Origin: Photobacterium ganghwense
GTDB taxonomy: Bacteria; Pseudomonadota; Gammaproteobacteria; Enterobacterales; Vibrionaceae
Length of the DNA: 64,000 bases
Assembly: GCF_003025595.1 (NCBI RefSeq)
Contig: NZ_PYMI01000002.1
Span: 620,001 to 684,000 of the forward strand
Direction of reading: 5' to 3'
This document shows, piece after piece, positions 26,513 to 35,081 of this stretch. Below the pieces are notes generated by a model. The model was not told the DNA's origin. It searched no databases and saw only the letters and a program-made list of their open reading frames with translations. Positions within the stretch are counted from its first letter, which is position 1. The number at the start of each line of letters is the position of its first letter. Position numbers and translations under genes: made by a program.

Positions 26513-27490
26513 CTACCCCTGACGCTTGTTTTCATAGCCAATAATGGCTTCGCGGTATAGGTTTAACAGCGCTGGTTCATTGACTCCAACGCCTACGTTC
26601 TGACTCGGCATGTCTTTCCAATCATCGGTTTGATAACGGCGGCCATCAAATTTTTGCAGCGTCATTCCTTCGCCCGGACCTTCTGTCATCACCCGAATCG
26701 GTCCTTTGCGTAACGTGAAAAGATCAGGCTGAATCACATAGGCAATCGCCGAAGGGTCGTGCACGTGGCAGCCATTGAGCCCCAGTTTATTGGCGTAGAA
26801 ACGCAGGTAATAACGGCTGACATCCCAGATAAATTGACCCACCTCACCGCCTTCATCCCTGAGTGCATCCAGGTACTCAGCGGAGAAAAAGCTTTCTTCG
26901 GTGACATCCAGCCCCAACACGACCACTGGCCAGTCAGCTGTCATCACTTTATCCGCAGCATGCGGGTCATCGTGAATATTGGCTTCAGCGAACGGGGTGA
27001 CATTACCACGGTGATCGTTCATTCCAAAAGCCCCACCCATAATGACTACTTCTTTAACCAGGGTGGTGATTTCAGGCGCGGCATCCAGTGCTAAGGCGAA
27101 GTTGGTCAAAGGGCCGACTGCGACCAGCGTGATTTCTCCCGGGGACGCTTTTACGGTATCAATGATGTACTGATATGCCGGACGAGGATCGGCCTTGGTA
27201 TGTTGAGGCTCGCTGGCATTCAGATCCCCAAATCCTGTTTCACCATGAACCACAACTGTCGGACCCACAGGTGGACGAACTAAAGCTTTTTCTGCGCCTT
27301 TGGCGACATCGCAACGGAAACCAAAGCGTTCTTTCAGGTACAACGCATTACGGGTGCCGTTTTCGATAGTAGCATTACCGTAAACCGTTGTAATACCTAC
27401 TAAATCAATATCAGGATGCGCTTCGGCAAACAGGATGGCCATTGCATCGTCGATACCCGGATCGGTATCTAGAATAATTTTCTTACTCAT
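26513..27490 (-). CDS. Nucleoside hydrolase (inosine-uridine type)
   Basis: 325-residue enzyme that splits the N-glycosidic bond of ribonucleosides for salvage. The calcium-binding motif DTDPGIDD occupies residues 8-15. Further blocks are EVVIMGGAFG, EANIHDDPHAA and HDPSAIAYV (second Ca ligand). Length is normal for the RihA/RihB/IunH group; base specificity cannot be told. A single gene with its own terminator. A possible upstream promoter lies within the 250-base gap before the SDR gene. Confidence 0.93.
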   Translation of the reverse strand: MSKKIILDTDPGIDDAMAILFAEAHPDIDLVGITTVYGNATIENGTRNALYLKERFGFRCDVAKGAEKALVRPPVGPTVVVHGETGFGDLNASEPQHTKADPRPAYQYIIDTVKASPGEITLVAVGPLTNFALALDAAPEITTLVKEVVIMGGAFGMNDHRGNVTPFAEANIHDDPHAADKVMTADWPVVVLGLDVTEESFFSAEYLDALRDEGGEVGQFIWDVSRYYLRFYANKLGLNGCHVHDPSAIAYVIQPDLFTLRKGPIRVMTEGPGEGMTLQKFDGRRYQTDDWKDMPSQNVGVGVNEPALLNLYREAIIGYENKRQG

Positions 27491-27698
27491 AGGAGATGTT
27501 AGCTTTTATGTTCAGGTACAGAGAACGGCATGGTATCGCGTTTATCGGGGTTATCCTGTGATGATGGTCACGTGGCTGTGATAATTTGTGAAAATTGGTG
27601 TGGGGATTTGTGAAGCTGTCGATGAGATAAACGCAGTATCTTCTGTTATCTATCAGAGTGACGCCGGGTTAGATTTGGCATGAATCATGGTTACAAAG

Positions 27699-27730
27699 GC
27701 TCTGGCATACCAATTAAAGGCTGCCAGAGC
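27699..27730 (-). terminator. Terminator after SDR gene
   Basis: Perfect 9-bp stem GCTCTGGCA / TGCCAGAGC, 14-base loop, 12 bases after the SDR stop on the minus strand; the following T run is weak. Confidence 0.6.
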
Positions 27731-27742
27731 GCAGATTTGTGT

Positions 27743-28462
27743 TTAAGGCTGTTGTTTCGTTGGTGCCAGTGCTATCTCACGGATACAGACATTTTGTGGC
27801 TGCTGATAAGCAAACAAGACAGCTCGAGCCACGTCATCGGCCGCTAAAACGCCCCCCATTTCTTCCTTCCACGCATCATAGTCGTCTTTGATCGACTGTG
27901 AGGATGTATGTGACAGCAACTCGGTTTCAACTGCGCCTGGGGCGATTGTTGTTACGCGCACATTGCTGGCGGCGACTTCTTCCCGAACGTTTTCTGAAAT
28001 GGCATGAACAGCGAACTTCGTGCCGCAGTAGGCAGCATGATCTGGGAAGGTTTTCTTACCGGCAATGGAACTGATATTGATGATGGTCCCTCTGTTGCGG
28101 GCTTTCATAGGAGCAAGCACCGCCTGCATACCGTTCAACAGACCCAGGACATTGACATCAAACATGCGTTTCCATTCAGATGCGTCCTGTGAATCAATCT
28201 GGCCAAGTAACATCACGCCAGCGTTGTTGATTAAGGCATCTGCCGGGCCATACTGCGCTTCTGCCTTTTGAATAGCAACCTCGAAACTGGCTTGGTCAGT
28301 GACATCTACCTGCTCGCAGAGGGTATGTGGCAAGCCCATGGCCTGAAGCCGTTCAACACGACGAGCCAGCAGCAGCAATGGGTGCCCCTGTGTGCTGAAG
28401 TGGCGAGCGATAGCTTCACCAATACCTGAACTTGCGCCGGTGATAACGATCAATGCTTTCAT
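27743..28462 (-). CDS. Short-chain dehydrogenase/reductase (YdfG-like)
   Basis: 239-residue classical SDR. TGASSGIG at residues 8-15, NNAG at 79-82, catalytic serine at 131-132 and YCGTK at 145-149. The overall pattern (LARRVERLQ, GKKTFPDHAAYCGTKFAVHAISENVREE) resembles NADP-dependent 3-hydroxy acid or serine dehydrogenases. It is divergently transcribed from the LysR regulator 158 bases away, so that regulator probably controls it. Confidence 0.92.
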   Translation of the reverse strand: MKALIVITGASSGIGEAIARHFSTQGHPLLLLARRVERLQAMGLPHTLCEQVDVTDQASFEVAIQKAEAQYGPADALINNAGVMLLGQIDSQDASEWKRMFDVNVLGLLNGMQAVLAPMKARNRGTIINISSIAGKKTFPDHAAYCGTKFAVHAISENVREEVAASNVRVTTIAPGAVETELLSHTSSQSIKDDYDAWKEEMGGVLAADDVARAVLFAYQQPQNVCIREIALAPTKQQP

Positions 28463-28619
28463 TTAGTGTCCTTAATCATTTTGATGATTTGTCAGCCTGA
28501 ACAGCATGTTGGCTGCAATAAATGAAGTGTAGATAAATCATCATTGTTGATATATATCGCATAGGTTGAAACACTGTTGTTCAGCTGCAACAATCAGAGC
28601 AGTTAGGGAGTATCTTGAG

Positions 28620-29522
28620 ATGATCAATCACATTAATCTGGCGGACATTCGATCCTTTGTGCTTATTGCACAATTGGGGAACTTTACTAAGGCGGCAGAA
28701 GTGCTGAATGTTTCCCGGTCGCATGTTTCCCGGCAAATCAGTCAGCTGGAAACAGAGATGGGGGTGACATTACTTATCCGGACAACACGTACCCTCAAAC
28801 TGACTGATGCAGGACGGCATTTTTATCAGCAATGCGAAGGGGCGCTGAACAACATTGATCAGGCACTCTTGGCTGCGGTTGATGATGTCAACGAAGTTAA
28901 AGGTAAAATCCGAATCAACTGTGTCGGGGGGTATCTCGGAGAAGATGTCATCGCGCACATTGTGTCAGAGTTTATGCTGCTGCACCCGGATGTGGATATT
29001 CATCTGGATTTCAGCAGTCATCGCGTAGATTTGATTGAAGATGATTTCGACATTGCGTTTCGGATGGGAAAACTCGACGACGCCGGTTTTGTTGCCAGAA
29101 AATTACTGGATGTGAGTATGAACACGCTCGCTAGTCCCGAATATATCAGCCAATATGGTCGACCAACGCACCCTAAAGATTTGATACATCATCGTTGCCT
29201 GACCGGTACCGTAAAGCGATGGAGCTACGTTAGCCTCGATACAGGACAGCAAACTGAAGTGACGGTCAATGGTCCGCTATTGTGCCGGAACGGGCGCGTC
29301 CTGGTGAAAGGAGCATTAGCCGGTAATGGGATTATCCGTGTCCCGAGTTGCTATTGCCAGCAGGAGATTGATGCAGGAAAGCTGGTGGAAGTGTTTGATA
29401 AATGGACGATTCCGACGGTAGAGTTTTCTGCTATTTATCATCAGGACAAATATCAGCCTACACGGTTGCGGGCATTTATTGCGTTTACCAAGTCGTACTT
29501 TGAACGCCATCCCCTCTTGTAA
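28620..29522 (+). CDS. LysR-family transcriptional regulator
   Basis: 300-residue regulator. HTH at residues 1-62 (NHINLADIRSFVLIAQLGNFTKAAEVLNVSRSHVSRQISQLE), then a substrate-binding domain (GKIRINCVGGYLGEDV, FDIAFRMGKLDDAGFVARKL). Start chosen at 28620, with AGGGAG ten bases upstream; the long frame starting at 28566 has no family likeness. It is divergent from the SDR gene and closest to LysR proteins of the PecT/DmlR-like group. Confidence 0.92.
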   Translation: MINHINLADIRSFVLIAQLGNFTKAAEVLNVSRSHVSRQISQLETEMGVTLLIRTTRTLKLTDAGRHFYQQCEGALNNIDQALLAAVDDVNEVKGKIRINCVGGYLGEDVIAHIVSEFMLLHPDVDIHLDFSSHRVDLIEDDFDIAFRMGKLDDAGFVARKLLDVSMNTLASPEYISQYGRPTHPKDLIHHRCLTGTVKRWSYVSLDTGQQTEVTVNGPLLCRNGRVLVKGALAGNGIIRVPSCYCQQEIDAGKLVEVFDKWTIPTVEFSAIYHQDKYQPTRLRAFIAFTKSYFERHPLL

Positions 29523-29616
29523 TGCCACTTTTAGGAGACCAGCAAAAAGAAACCGAGAACACGAGGTCAGGCTATACTCTCAGGCATCAGGAGAAAAAAC
29601 AGAGGGTTGCCCTTTG

Positions 29617-30147
29617 ATGCCGGAAGACAGCCTCGCGGTGCTTTATCAACATGCGCGTCAGGCGCTGGATGATGAGCTGAAATACCAACTGCACCTGGAC
29701 AAGAAAGCCGCAGGATTGTTGGGGGTGCACTCCGCCGTTATTGCAGGTTTCACTGTGCTGGTGTTTTTGGCTGCAGCGGTCTTCTTTCCTCCATCTGACG
29801 TATTAAGTTGGGTGGCCACCATTACAGTTGTTTTTACCTATGCGGCACTGCTTTCAGCATGGAGCTTTTTGTTTCGCACGCTCAGGCCGAGATGTGATTA
29901 TGGGTTAGATCTACCACCAACCTGGCTGAACGAAATTAAGCAATATGGTTATGAGGCCAATGCTGAGTTAGCGTTGGCTCGTTGCTATGAAGTTTGGCAG
30001 CAAACCCGGAAAGGCAATGCAGCACGCATGCAATTGCTGAATATGGCGTATCACGAAATTGTTTTTTCAGCATGGCTGATTGCTATCTCACTACTGTTTT
30101 TGCTGGTGACCAATTTCTTTGACCCGTTTATATCTTCGGGTCAGTGA
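29617..30147 (+). CDS. Three-helix membrane protein resembling Pycsar-type (PycTM) effectors
   Basis: 176-residue protein with no assigned family. Residues 1-35 are a charged helix (AVLYQHARQALDDELKYQLHLDKKAAGLLGVHSAVIAG), then two membrane helices (about 36-55 and 64-85), a cytoplasmic loop (RPRCDYGLDLPPTWLNEIKQYG) and a second charged helix (ELALARCYEVWQQTRKGNAARMQLLNMAYHE) before a last membrane helix (about 148-170). The order charged helix with a KA-x-LLG-x-x-A signature, two helices, L-R-P-R, soluble helix, C-terminal helix is that of small transmembrane effectors, but no cyclase is nearby. Start is the ATG at 29617. Confidence 0.7.
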   Translation: MPEDSLAVLYQHARQALDDELKYQLHLDKKAAGLLGVHSAVIAGFTVLVFLAAAVFFPPSDVLSWVATITVVFTYAALLSAWSFLFRTLRPRCDYGLDLPPTWLNEIKQYGYEANAELALARCYEVWQQTRKGNAARMQLLNMAYHEIVFSAWLIAISLLFLLVTNFFDPFISSGQ

Positions 30148-30884
30148 GTGATATAGCTACCTATTCATACTTTTTTTCAGTGGATTTTTATTTTATCAGC
30201 ATGCAGTCATGGCCGGTTCCCTCAGCAAGGGAAAACTTGCGATGGCTTTGTTTACTCACCGGCACATACTCAGAGTCTTAGTCTATTCTCATGGTTTTTC
30301 TGTTCTGTATCGAACATATTCTTCCCTGTTAAATATGGTTGTTAATGGTAAGTAACTGCTGTGATGGATAGAAATAGGTGTTGTGTGAAGAACAAATTTA
30401 AATTTACCCCATAGGAAAAATTAAAAGGCGGTAGTGTAGAACTATTATCGGATAATTTTTGCCCGTTTATTTAATGATGAATCGTAAAATATTAGACATT
30501 TTCTTAAAGCATCTTACTTAAGCTGTACTTTATTTGAACTTTTGAATGATGTTTTTTTGATTAAAGTAAATTTAGATCACAAAAATGATTTATTCAATAA
30601 TAAGCCTATACCCTAAGTGGTATTCATAAAGTTGCGATTAACTTTTAATGAACATAGTTTTTATTGTCACGATGAAATATCACTTAAAGCCGCTTTTACT
30701 CTGTGCTGAGAGATGTGAATGACGTGGTTTGACCTCTTGGTTATGGGAGCGATGTCAAACTTTTGGCGTTTGTTGGTGAATGATTATGCTGATTATCTAT
30801 TGATAATCATGAAGATAGTTGTTTGCAGTGTCGTTGAATATTAGGTACATTTTTCTGCGGCTATCTCCTTGAGTAATAATAATT
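30148..30884. other. Long AT-rich gap before the LPP20/CsgG cluster
   Basis: About 740 bases with no defensible gene. It is very AT-rich (for example 30400-30680) and must hold the cluster promoter. I see no riboswitch, sigma-54 site or repeat that I can support. Confidence 0.5.
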
Positions 30885-31802
30885 GTGAAGCATTTAATAA
30901 AGCGGCTATTTCTGCCGTTAATTTCTTTATGCCTCCTGGGTACGAATACACCGGTGATCGCAGATGACTATTTGTTCGTGAAAGGTATAGGGGAAAATGA
31001 GAAAGAAGCTATATCAGATGCAAGGGAGCAATTAGCTCTTCAGGTCTATAGCCAAGTTGAAGTTGCAGAGCGAAATACTCAGGTGAAACTGAACGATGTG
31101 GTTGAAAGCAGTTATGCTTTCGAATCCAGTGTGAAGTCATTGCCTGTCCAAATTGGTTTAATGCAAGTTATTAATAAGGAATGCGATAACTTGGGTTGTG
31201 AGTACCAATATAAAGTTAATAAGACGCAGTGGATAAATGCCTTAGAGCATGAAGTTGCCGCAAACCATGTGTTAATCCGAGACTTTTTAACTGTAAATGA
31301 CAACCAGTTATGGTCGTCATTATTGCGTATTAAACATGCACAGGAAAAGTTACAGCAAACTAAAATGTGGTTGAAAGTACTGGGGTCGCTGTCGGGGAAT
31401 ACTTCTTCGCCGCTTCTATCCGACCAGTCGGAACTGACTCAGCTTTCTTATGAATTAGAAAAACGAATTCCGGTCGAAATTCGTTCCTCAGCAGATTTAT
31501 TATCTGTACAGGCAGCAGAAACACTGTCGCAGCTATTGGAAGCTACAGGCAAAGGAAAACTGATTGTTTACATTAAAAGTAAGCAAAAGCAAGGGCATAA
31601 AAATAATAAATACATGGCCAAGCTAGCGCTGACTTTTCAAGTTTTTGAAGCCAATAACCCTGGAGTGGTTGTTGGGCAAAAAACGCTGACGGAGATAGGT
31701 GACTCTCCGCAGAGTGTTGAGCATGCCATTCGCCATGCCCGACAAAAACTGATGATACAAATAAAAAATAACTCAATATATTCACTGTTACACAAAGGAT
31801 AA
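30885..31802 (+). CDS. Secreted LPP20-like protein, cluster gene 1
   Basis: 305 residues, starting at GTG, with a signal peptide ending near residue 26 (PVIA-D). Residues about 28-135 have the LPP20 pattern seen in envelope and flagellar accessory proteins (FVKGIGENEKEAISDAREQLALQVYSQVEVAERNTQVKLND, then a short C-x-x-x-GC turn and strand YQYKVNKTQWI). The rest is mainly helical, ending in a basic TEIGDSPQSVEHAIRHARQKL segment. It is probably periplasmic. The next lipoprotein starts five bases after its stop, so they are one transcript. No function is known. Confidence 0.82.
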   Translation: MKHLIKRLFLPLISLCLLGTNTPVIADDYLFVKGIGENEKEAISDAREQLALQVYSQVEVAERNTQVKLNDVVESSYAFESSVKSLPVQIGLMQVINKECDNLGCEYQYKVNKTQWINALEHEVAANHVLIRDFLTVNDNQLWSSLLRIKHAQEKLQQTKMWLKVLGSLSGNTSSPLLSDQSELTQLSYELEKRIPVEIRSSADLLSVQAAETLSQLLEATGKGKLIVYIKSKQKQGHKNNKYMAKLALTFQVFEANNPGVVVGQKTLTEIGDSPQSVEHAIRHARQKLMIQIKNNSIYSLLHKG

Positions 31803-31807
31803 AGGTA

Positions 31808-32500
31808 ATGTTCAAAAAGACATTAGTGGCTGGTTTTATGGTTTCGGTTCTGGCGGGTTGTTCTTCAATCCCGGGTTTTGAAACAGCAACGGTAGACCGC
31901 ACAAAGCTGAATCAGGAACTGAAAACAAACTGTAAAGAGCTGGGTAAAGATTTCACTAAAGTCTCTTATGCCGTAGATAATGTCTCTAAAGTCATGGTGT
32001 CTATTCAGGAGCGCCAGTGTGATGTGCTGTCTGACTACCGCACTATGGCGAACAAGCACGGTGATGTAGCGGGTTTCCTTGAAGTGAATGCAGATAAATC
32101 TGATGAAGAACTGCGTGTAGCAATGGATGAGTTCGACAAAGGTAAACCTCAGCGTAAGAAAATCCGTCCGCAGGTTGAAGCATACAAAAAAGCTTCCGAT
32201 GGTATCTTCAGAAAGAACGTAAAACTGGCGGCAGATATTGCCCTTCAGGCTGGTGAAATTGCGTTGATCGCAAAAGATCACGCGACGCTGATTGCAAAAG
32301 AGTCAGGTACAAGTGTTATTACGAACCTGATGTCAGCAGCAGAAGAGGCCGAAGTTGTTCCTGTAGTCGAAGCTTACAATGAAATGAAAGCGCGTATGGA
32401 TCTGGTTGTTGATGCTAACAAACTGATCATGATGGATAAGAGCACTATCGATCAACTTGAGAAACTGGATAGCGTGGTAGCTGACAAAGCGAGATCGTAA
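31808..32500 (+). CDS. Helical lipoprotein, cluster gene 2
   Basis: 230-residue lipoprotein with lipobox VLAGC (Cys18). The mature part is nearly all alpha-helical and charged (for example DRTKLNQELKTNCKELGKDFTKVSYAVDNVSKVM), with two more Cys at 43 and 71. The C-terminal region contains AYNEMKARMDLVVDANKLI. I do not recognise a family. The next gene overlaps its stop codon by one base (TAATG), strongly suggesting a translationally coupled pair. Likely outer-membrane anchored. Confidence 0.82.
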   Translation: MFKKTLVAGFMVSVLAGCSSIPGFETATVDRTKLNQELKTNCKELGKDFTKVSYAVDNVSKVMVSIQERQCDVLSDYRTMANKHGDVAGFLEVNADKSDEELRVAMDEFDKGKPQRKKIRPQVEAYKKASDGIFRKNVKLAADIALQAGEIALIAKDHATLIAKESGTSVITNLMSAAEEAEVVPVVEAYNEMKARMDLVVDANKLIMMDKSTIDQLEKLDSVVADKARS

Positions 32501-33678
32501 TGAAAGTGACCAAACTAGCAGGTTTGATGACAGTAGCGCTCGCTTTGGCCGGCTGTCAGACTAACCAGGGAAGCCAGAGTTATTCGGTCGAAAGTAATGC
32601 TGGTAATTCTTCGTTGATCATTGGTAAATCTGCGCACGACTTTACTGACAGCGATATTGAAGTCCCTGCTTTTTTCAACACGCAGGGGCTGCAGTTCTGC
32701 ACGTATGAGGCGACTGAAAAAGACAGTCGCTGCCCGTTAGCCAAGAAAACTATCCGTATGTATTTCGGTGATGTGAAAACAGACGTGAGCGCAAGTTTGC
32801 GCGGCAAGTCTGCTGATGTGTTTAATAGTATGCACTCAAACATTGCCAAATTCAGTTCAAAGGCGCTGGAAAATACACTGGAAAACCAGTTTGCTGGCGT
32901 GAACCGTTTTCGAATTGTGACGCGTGACAACGATGCGGTAAATCTGGCTATGGAAGAAATTCTGGCTGATGAAGGGGCGGTGAATGTTGCTCGGAAAAAG
33001 TCAGCTCTCGGGCGCTTGTCGACAGATTATTTAATAAAAGTGGATGTGCTGAAAACCGGTGATATGTTGTTTGGTTCGACTCAATCACTGTTTCAGACAT
33101 CCATGGAAATGTCGACGGGTGTGATTGATCCTTATACCAAAGAGAAGGTTAGTTACCCGAACCTTGGCAAAATCCGCGTTTCTAACTTTGACGTTCGCGA
33201 TCGTGACAGCTATACCACCGTCATTGCAAATGGTAGTTACTATCGCGGCTTCAACTACGAAAGCGGTAAGGACGTCAACGCGGTGATGAATGAAATGGCC
33301 TCTCGTGGCTTTGATATCATGCTAACGCGTTTGCTTAAAGAGATGCCGGCTACTGCACAGGTTATGGGCGTGAAAGGGGATCGTATTTCTCTGGATCGTG
33401 GTCAGAATGCGGGTGTACTGCCAAATGAAACCATGGTTGTGTTTGAATACAGCGCCGGTTTTGTTGAACCTATTGGTGTGGCAACTGTTAATCCGAGCAA
33501 GCAAAGTGCCCAAGGCAAAATGGTGCGTTGGAAAGACAGTGATACCGCTGATGATGTTCGGGACTCAGCAGAAAAAGGCATCTATCGCCCAGATCGTCAG
33601 CGTCGATTGTTCGCTGTCAGCGTGGGTGTTCCAATGGAATTCATGAAGGAACGTAGTACATGGGCACCAAAAAGCTGA
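32500..33678 (+). CDS. CsgG/LpoB-like lipoprotein, cluster gene 3
   Basis: 392-residue lipoprotein with lipobox ALAGC (Cys19). Residues about 85-275 read like a CsgG/LpoB-type domain: IAKFSSKALENTLENQFAGVNRFRIVTRDNDAVNLAMEEILADEG and DYLIKVDVLKTGD, then a beta-rich stretch. The last 100 residues resemble the C-terminal domain of FlgT (VMGVKGDRISLDRGQNAGVLPNETMVVFE). CsgG proteins form outer-membrane secretion pores; LpoB activates a cell-wall synthase. Which applies is not decided by sequence. It overlaps the next gene by 19 bases. Confidence 0.78.
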   Translation: MKVTKLAGLMTVALALAGCQTNQGSQSYSVESNAGNSSLIIGKSAHDFTDSDIEVPAFFNTQGLQFCTYEATEKDSRCPLAKKTIRMYFGDVKTDVSASLRGKSADVFNSMHSNIAKFSSKALENTLENQFAGVNRFRIVTRDNDAVNLAMEEILADEGAVNVARKKSALGRLSTDYLIKVDVLKTGDMLFGSTQSLFQTSMEMSTGVIDPYTKEKVSYPNLGKIRVSNFDVRDRDSYTTVIANGSYYRGFNYESGKDVNAVMNEMASRGFDIMLTRLLKEMPATAQVMGVKGDRISLDRGQNAGVLPNETMVVFEYSAGFVEPIGVATVNPSKQSAQGKMVRWKDSDTADDVRDSAEKGIYRPDRQRRLFAVSVGVPMEFMKERSTWAPKS

Positions 33679-35060
33679 CGCAAGGCTTTGCCCTGAGTAG
33701 CTTATTTGTGTGCATGAGTACCTCTGCGATTGAACTTGATAAGAGCCAGTCTACACTGGCTCTTATTGAAACGGGCTGTGCCTATGGGCGCGGCGCGGCG
33801 GCGGTTGAAGCCGCAAAAGCAGATGGCCTAAACCAATTACGGCTGTTTCTTCAGGGTGAATCTTCCCTCTCTCTATCATCTTCTGATAATGAACTGTTTA
33901 ATGACAGTTACAGCGAATCTCAGCGCGAAACACTGGTCTCTGGAATTTCTCAGGGTCTTGTTAAGGCGGACTTTGGTCAACCTGAAATTCAGGGCGATGA
34001 TACTTGCGTGACCGTTCGTATTGCACCGACAGCGTCTAATAATGAGGATGATTTTGGCGATGATGTTGAATGGTCTGACGCACCAACGATGTCAGTTGTT
34101 GTTACCGGCGAAGGGCAGCATGATGCCCAGACTGGACTGACAGCAAGGCAAGTGGCAGAGCAGGATGCTTTTCGGCGCGCGATTAGTCAGGTGCTGGGCG
34201 TTATGGTGAAGTCCGGGTACTTACAACAGTCTTATTCCGAGATGTCGGCCACATCTGCTAGTGATGATTTCAACCTTGTTGAAGTGGCGCGCCAGTCTTT
34301 GTCAATGCAGTCGCAGGGAATGATCACTGGGTGGAGCGAGATTTCACAACAGCGTTTAGCGAATGGAACGGTCACTGTAACGCTGGATGTGACTGTGGAA
34401 CGTGAACAGGTTGAGAGTCGTATCGCTCGGTTGATCAGTAGCCTTGGGCGTCCGTCAGTCTACATTAATGCTCGGCTGCCGGTGGTGAAAACGACCTTTA
34501 GCACAGCGTTAGCCGATATGGGTTTTAACCTGTCGTCACAGCCTGCTCAGGCCAGCATTATTCTCAATGTGAGAGAGCAGGAGAAAGTCACCCCTTCAGG
34601 TTTACAGCTCGAAATGGCTGCGTCTGTCGTAGACAGGGCCGGTAATCAGTACAGTTCCTGGCGAAATGATCCGACATTTATGACCTTGCCCAATAAGCCC
34701 GGCATGCTCAATGAACTGGCAGCAATTCATCTTGCAGTGGAAGACAATCAGCATGCGCTTAAAGCACAGTTGCATCAGGCAGTGCAAAAAATGGCTATGC
34801 AAGGTGGGCCTGTACGTGAGTTGATTTTCTCTCAAAAGGCTGCTGGTCAGCAAGGTAGGCTCTACAGCTTGTTAAGTGCGATTCATGGTGTGTCTGATGT
34901 GAAGCTAAAAAGTCAGTCCGGAAAGGTGGTGGTTCAGTTGCGTTCAATGAGCGATGCCGGAGACTTGGCTCAATATATAGAACCGTCATTACAAACCCAT
35001 CAGCCTGGTTACCAATCCCGAATGACCGTTCTGAATGAATATCAACTCAGTGTGCTGTGA
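33660..35060 (+). CDS. Secreted FlgT-like protein, cluster gene 4
   Basis: 466-residue protein with a signal peptide (about residues 1-24, STSAIE). Two repeats of a FlgT/LPP20-like module can be seen: residues 27-125 (ALIETGCAYGRGAAAVEAAKADGLNQLRLFLQGESS) and 145-255 (VTGEGQHDAQTGLTARQVAEQDAFRRAISQVLGVMVKSGY). The C-terminal 200 residues (RLPVVKTTFSTALADMGFNLSSQPAQASIILNVRE) are a different alpha/beta domain. FlgT assists the flagellar basal body in Vibrio, but no flagellar genes are near. Ribosome site AAGGA upstream. Confidence 0.78.
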   Translation: MGTKKLTQGFALSSLFVCMSTSAIELDKSQSTLALIETGCAYGRGAAAVEAAKADGLNQLRLFLQGESSLSLSSSDNELFNDSYSESQRETLVSGISQGLVKADFGQPEIQGDDTCVTVRIAPTASNNEDDFGDDVEWSDAPTMSVVVTGEGQHDAQTGLTARQVAEQDAFRRAISQVLGVMVKSGYLQQSYSEMSATSASDDFNLVEVARQSLSMQSQGMITGWSEISQQRLANGTVTVTLDVTVEREQVESRIARLISSLGRPSVYINARLPVVKTTFSTALADMGFNLSSQPAQASIILNVREQEKVTPSGLQLEMAASVVDRAGNQYSSWRNDPTFMTLPNKPGMLNELAAIHLAVEDNQHALKAQLHQAVQKMAMQGGPVRELIFSQKAAGQQGRLYSLLSAIHGVSDVKLKSQSGKVVVQLRSMSDAGDLAQYIEPSLQTHQPGYQSRMTVLNEYQLSVL

Positions 35061-35081
35061 TGTAATCACACAGGATTAATC

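Noticed and set aside
26293-26541. 82-codon minus-strand frame with hydrophobic stretch
   Set aside because: It overlaps the end of the nucleoside hydrolase gene and crosses its terminator hairpin.
30148-30884. Riboswitch or sigma-54 promoter before the secreted cluster
   Set aside because: No recognisable GEMM core or GG-N10-GC element found on reading.
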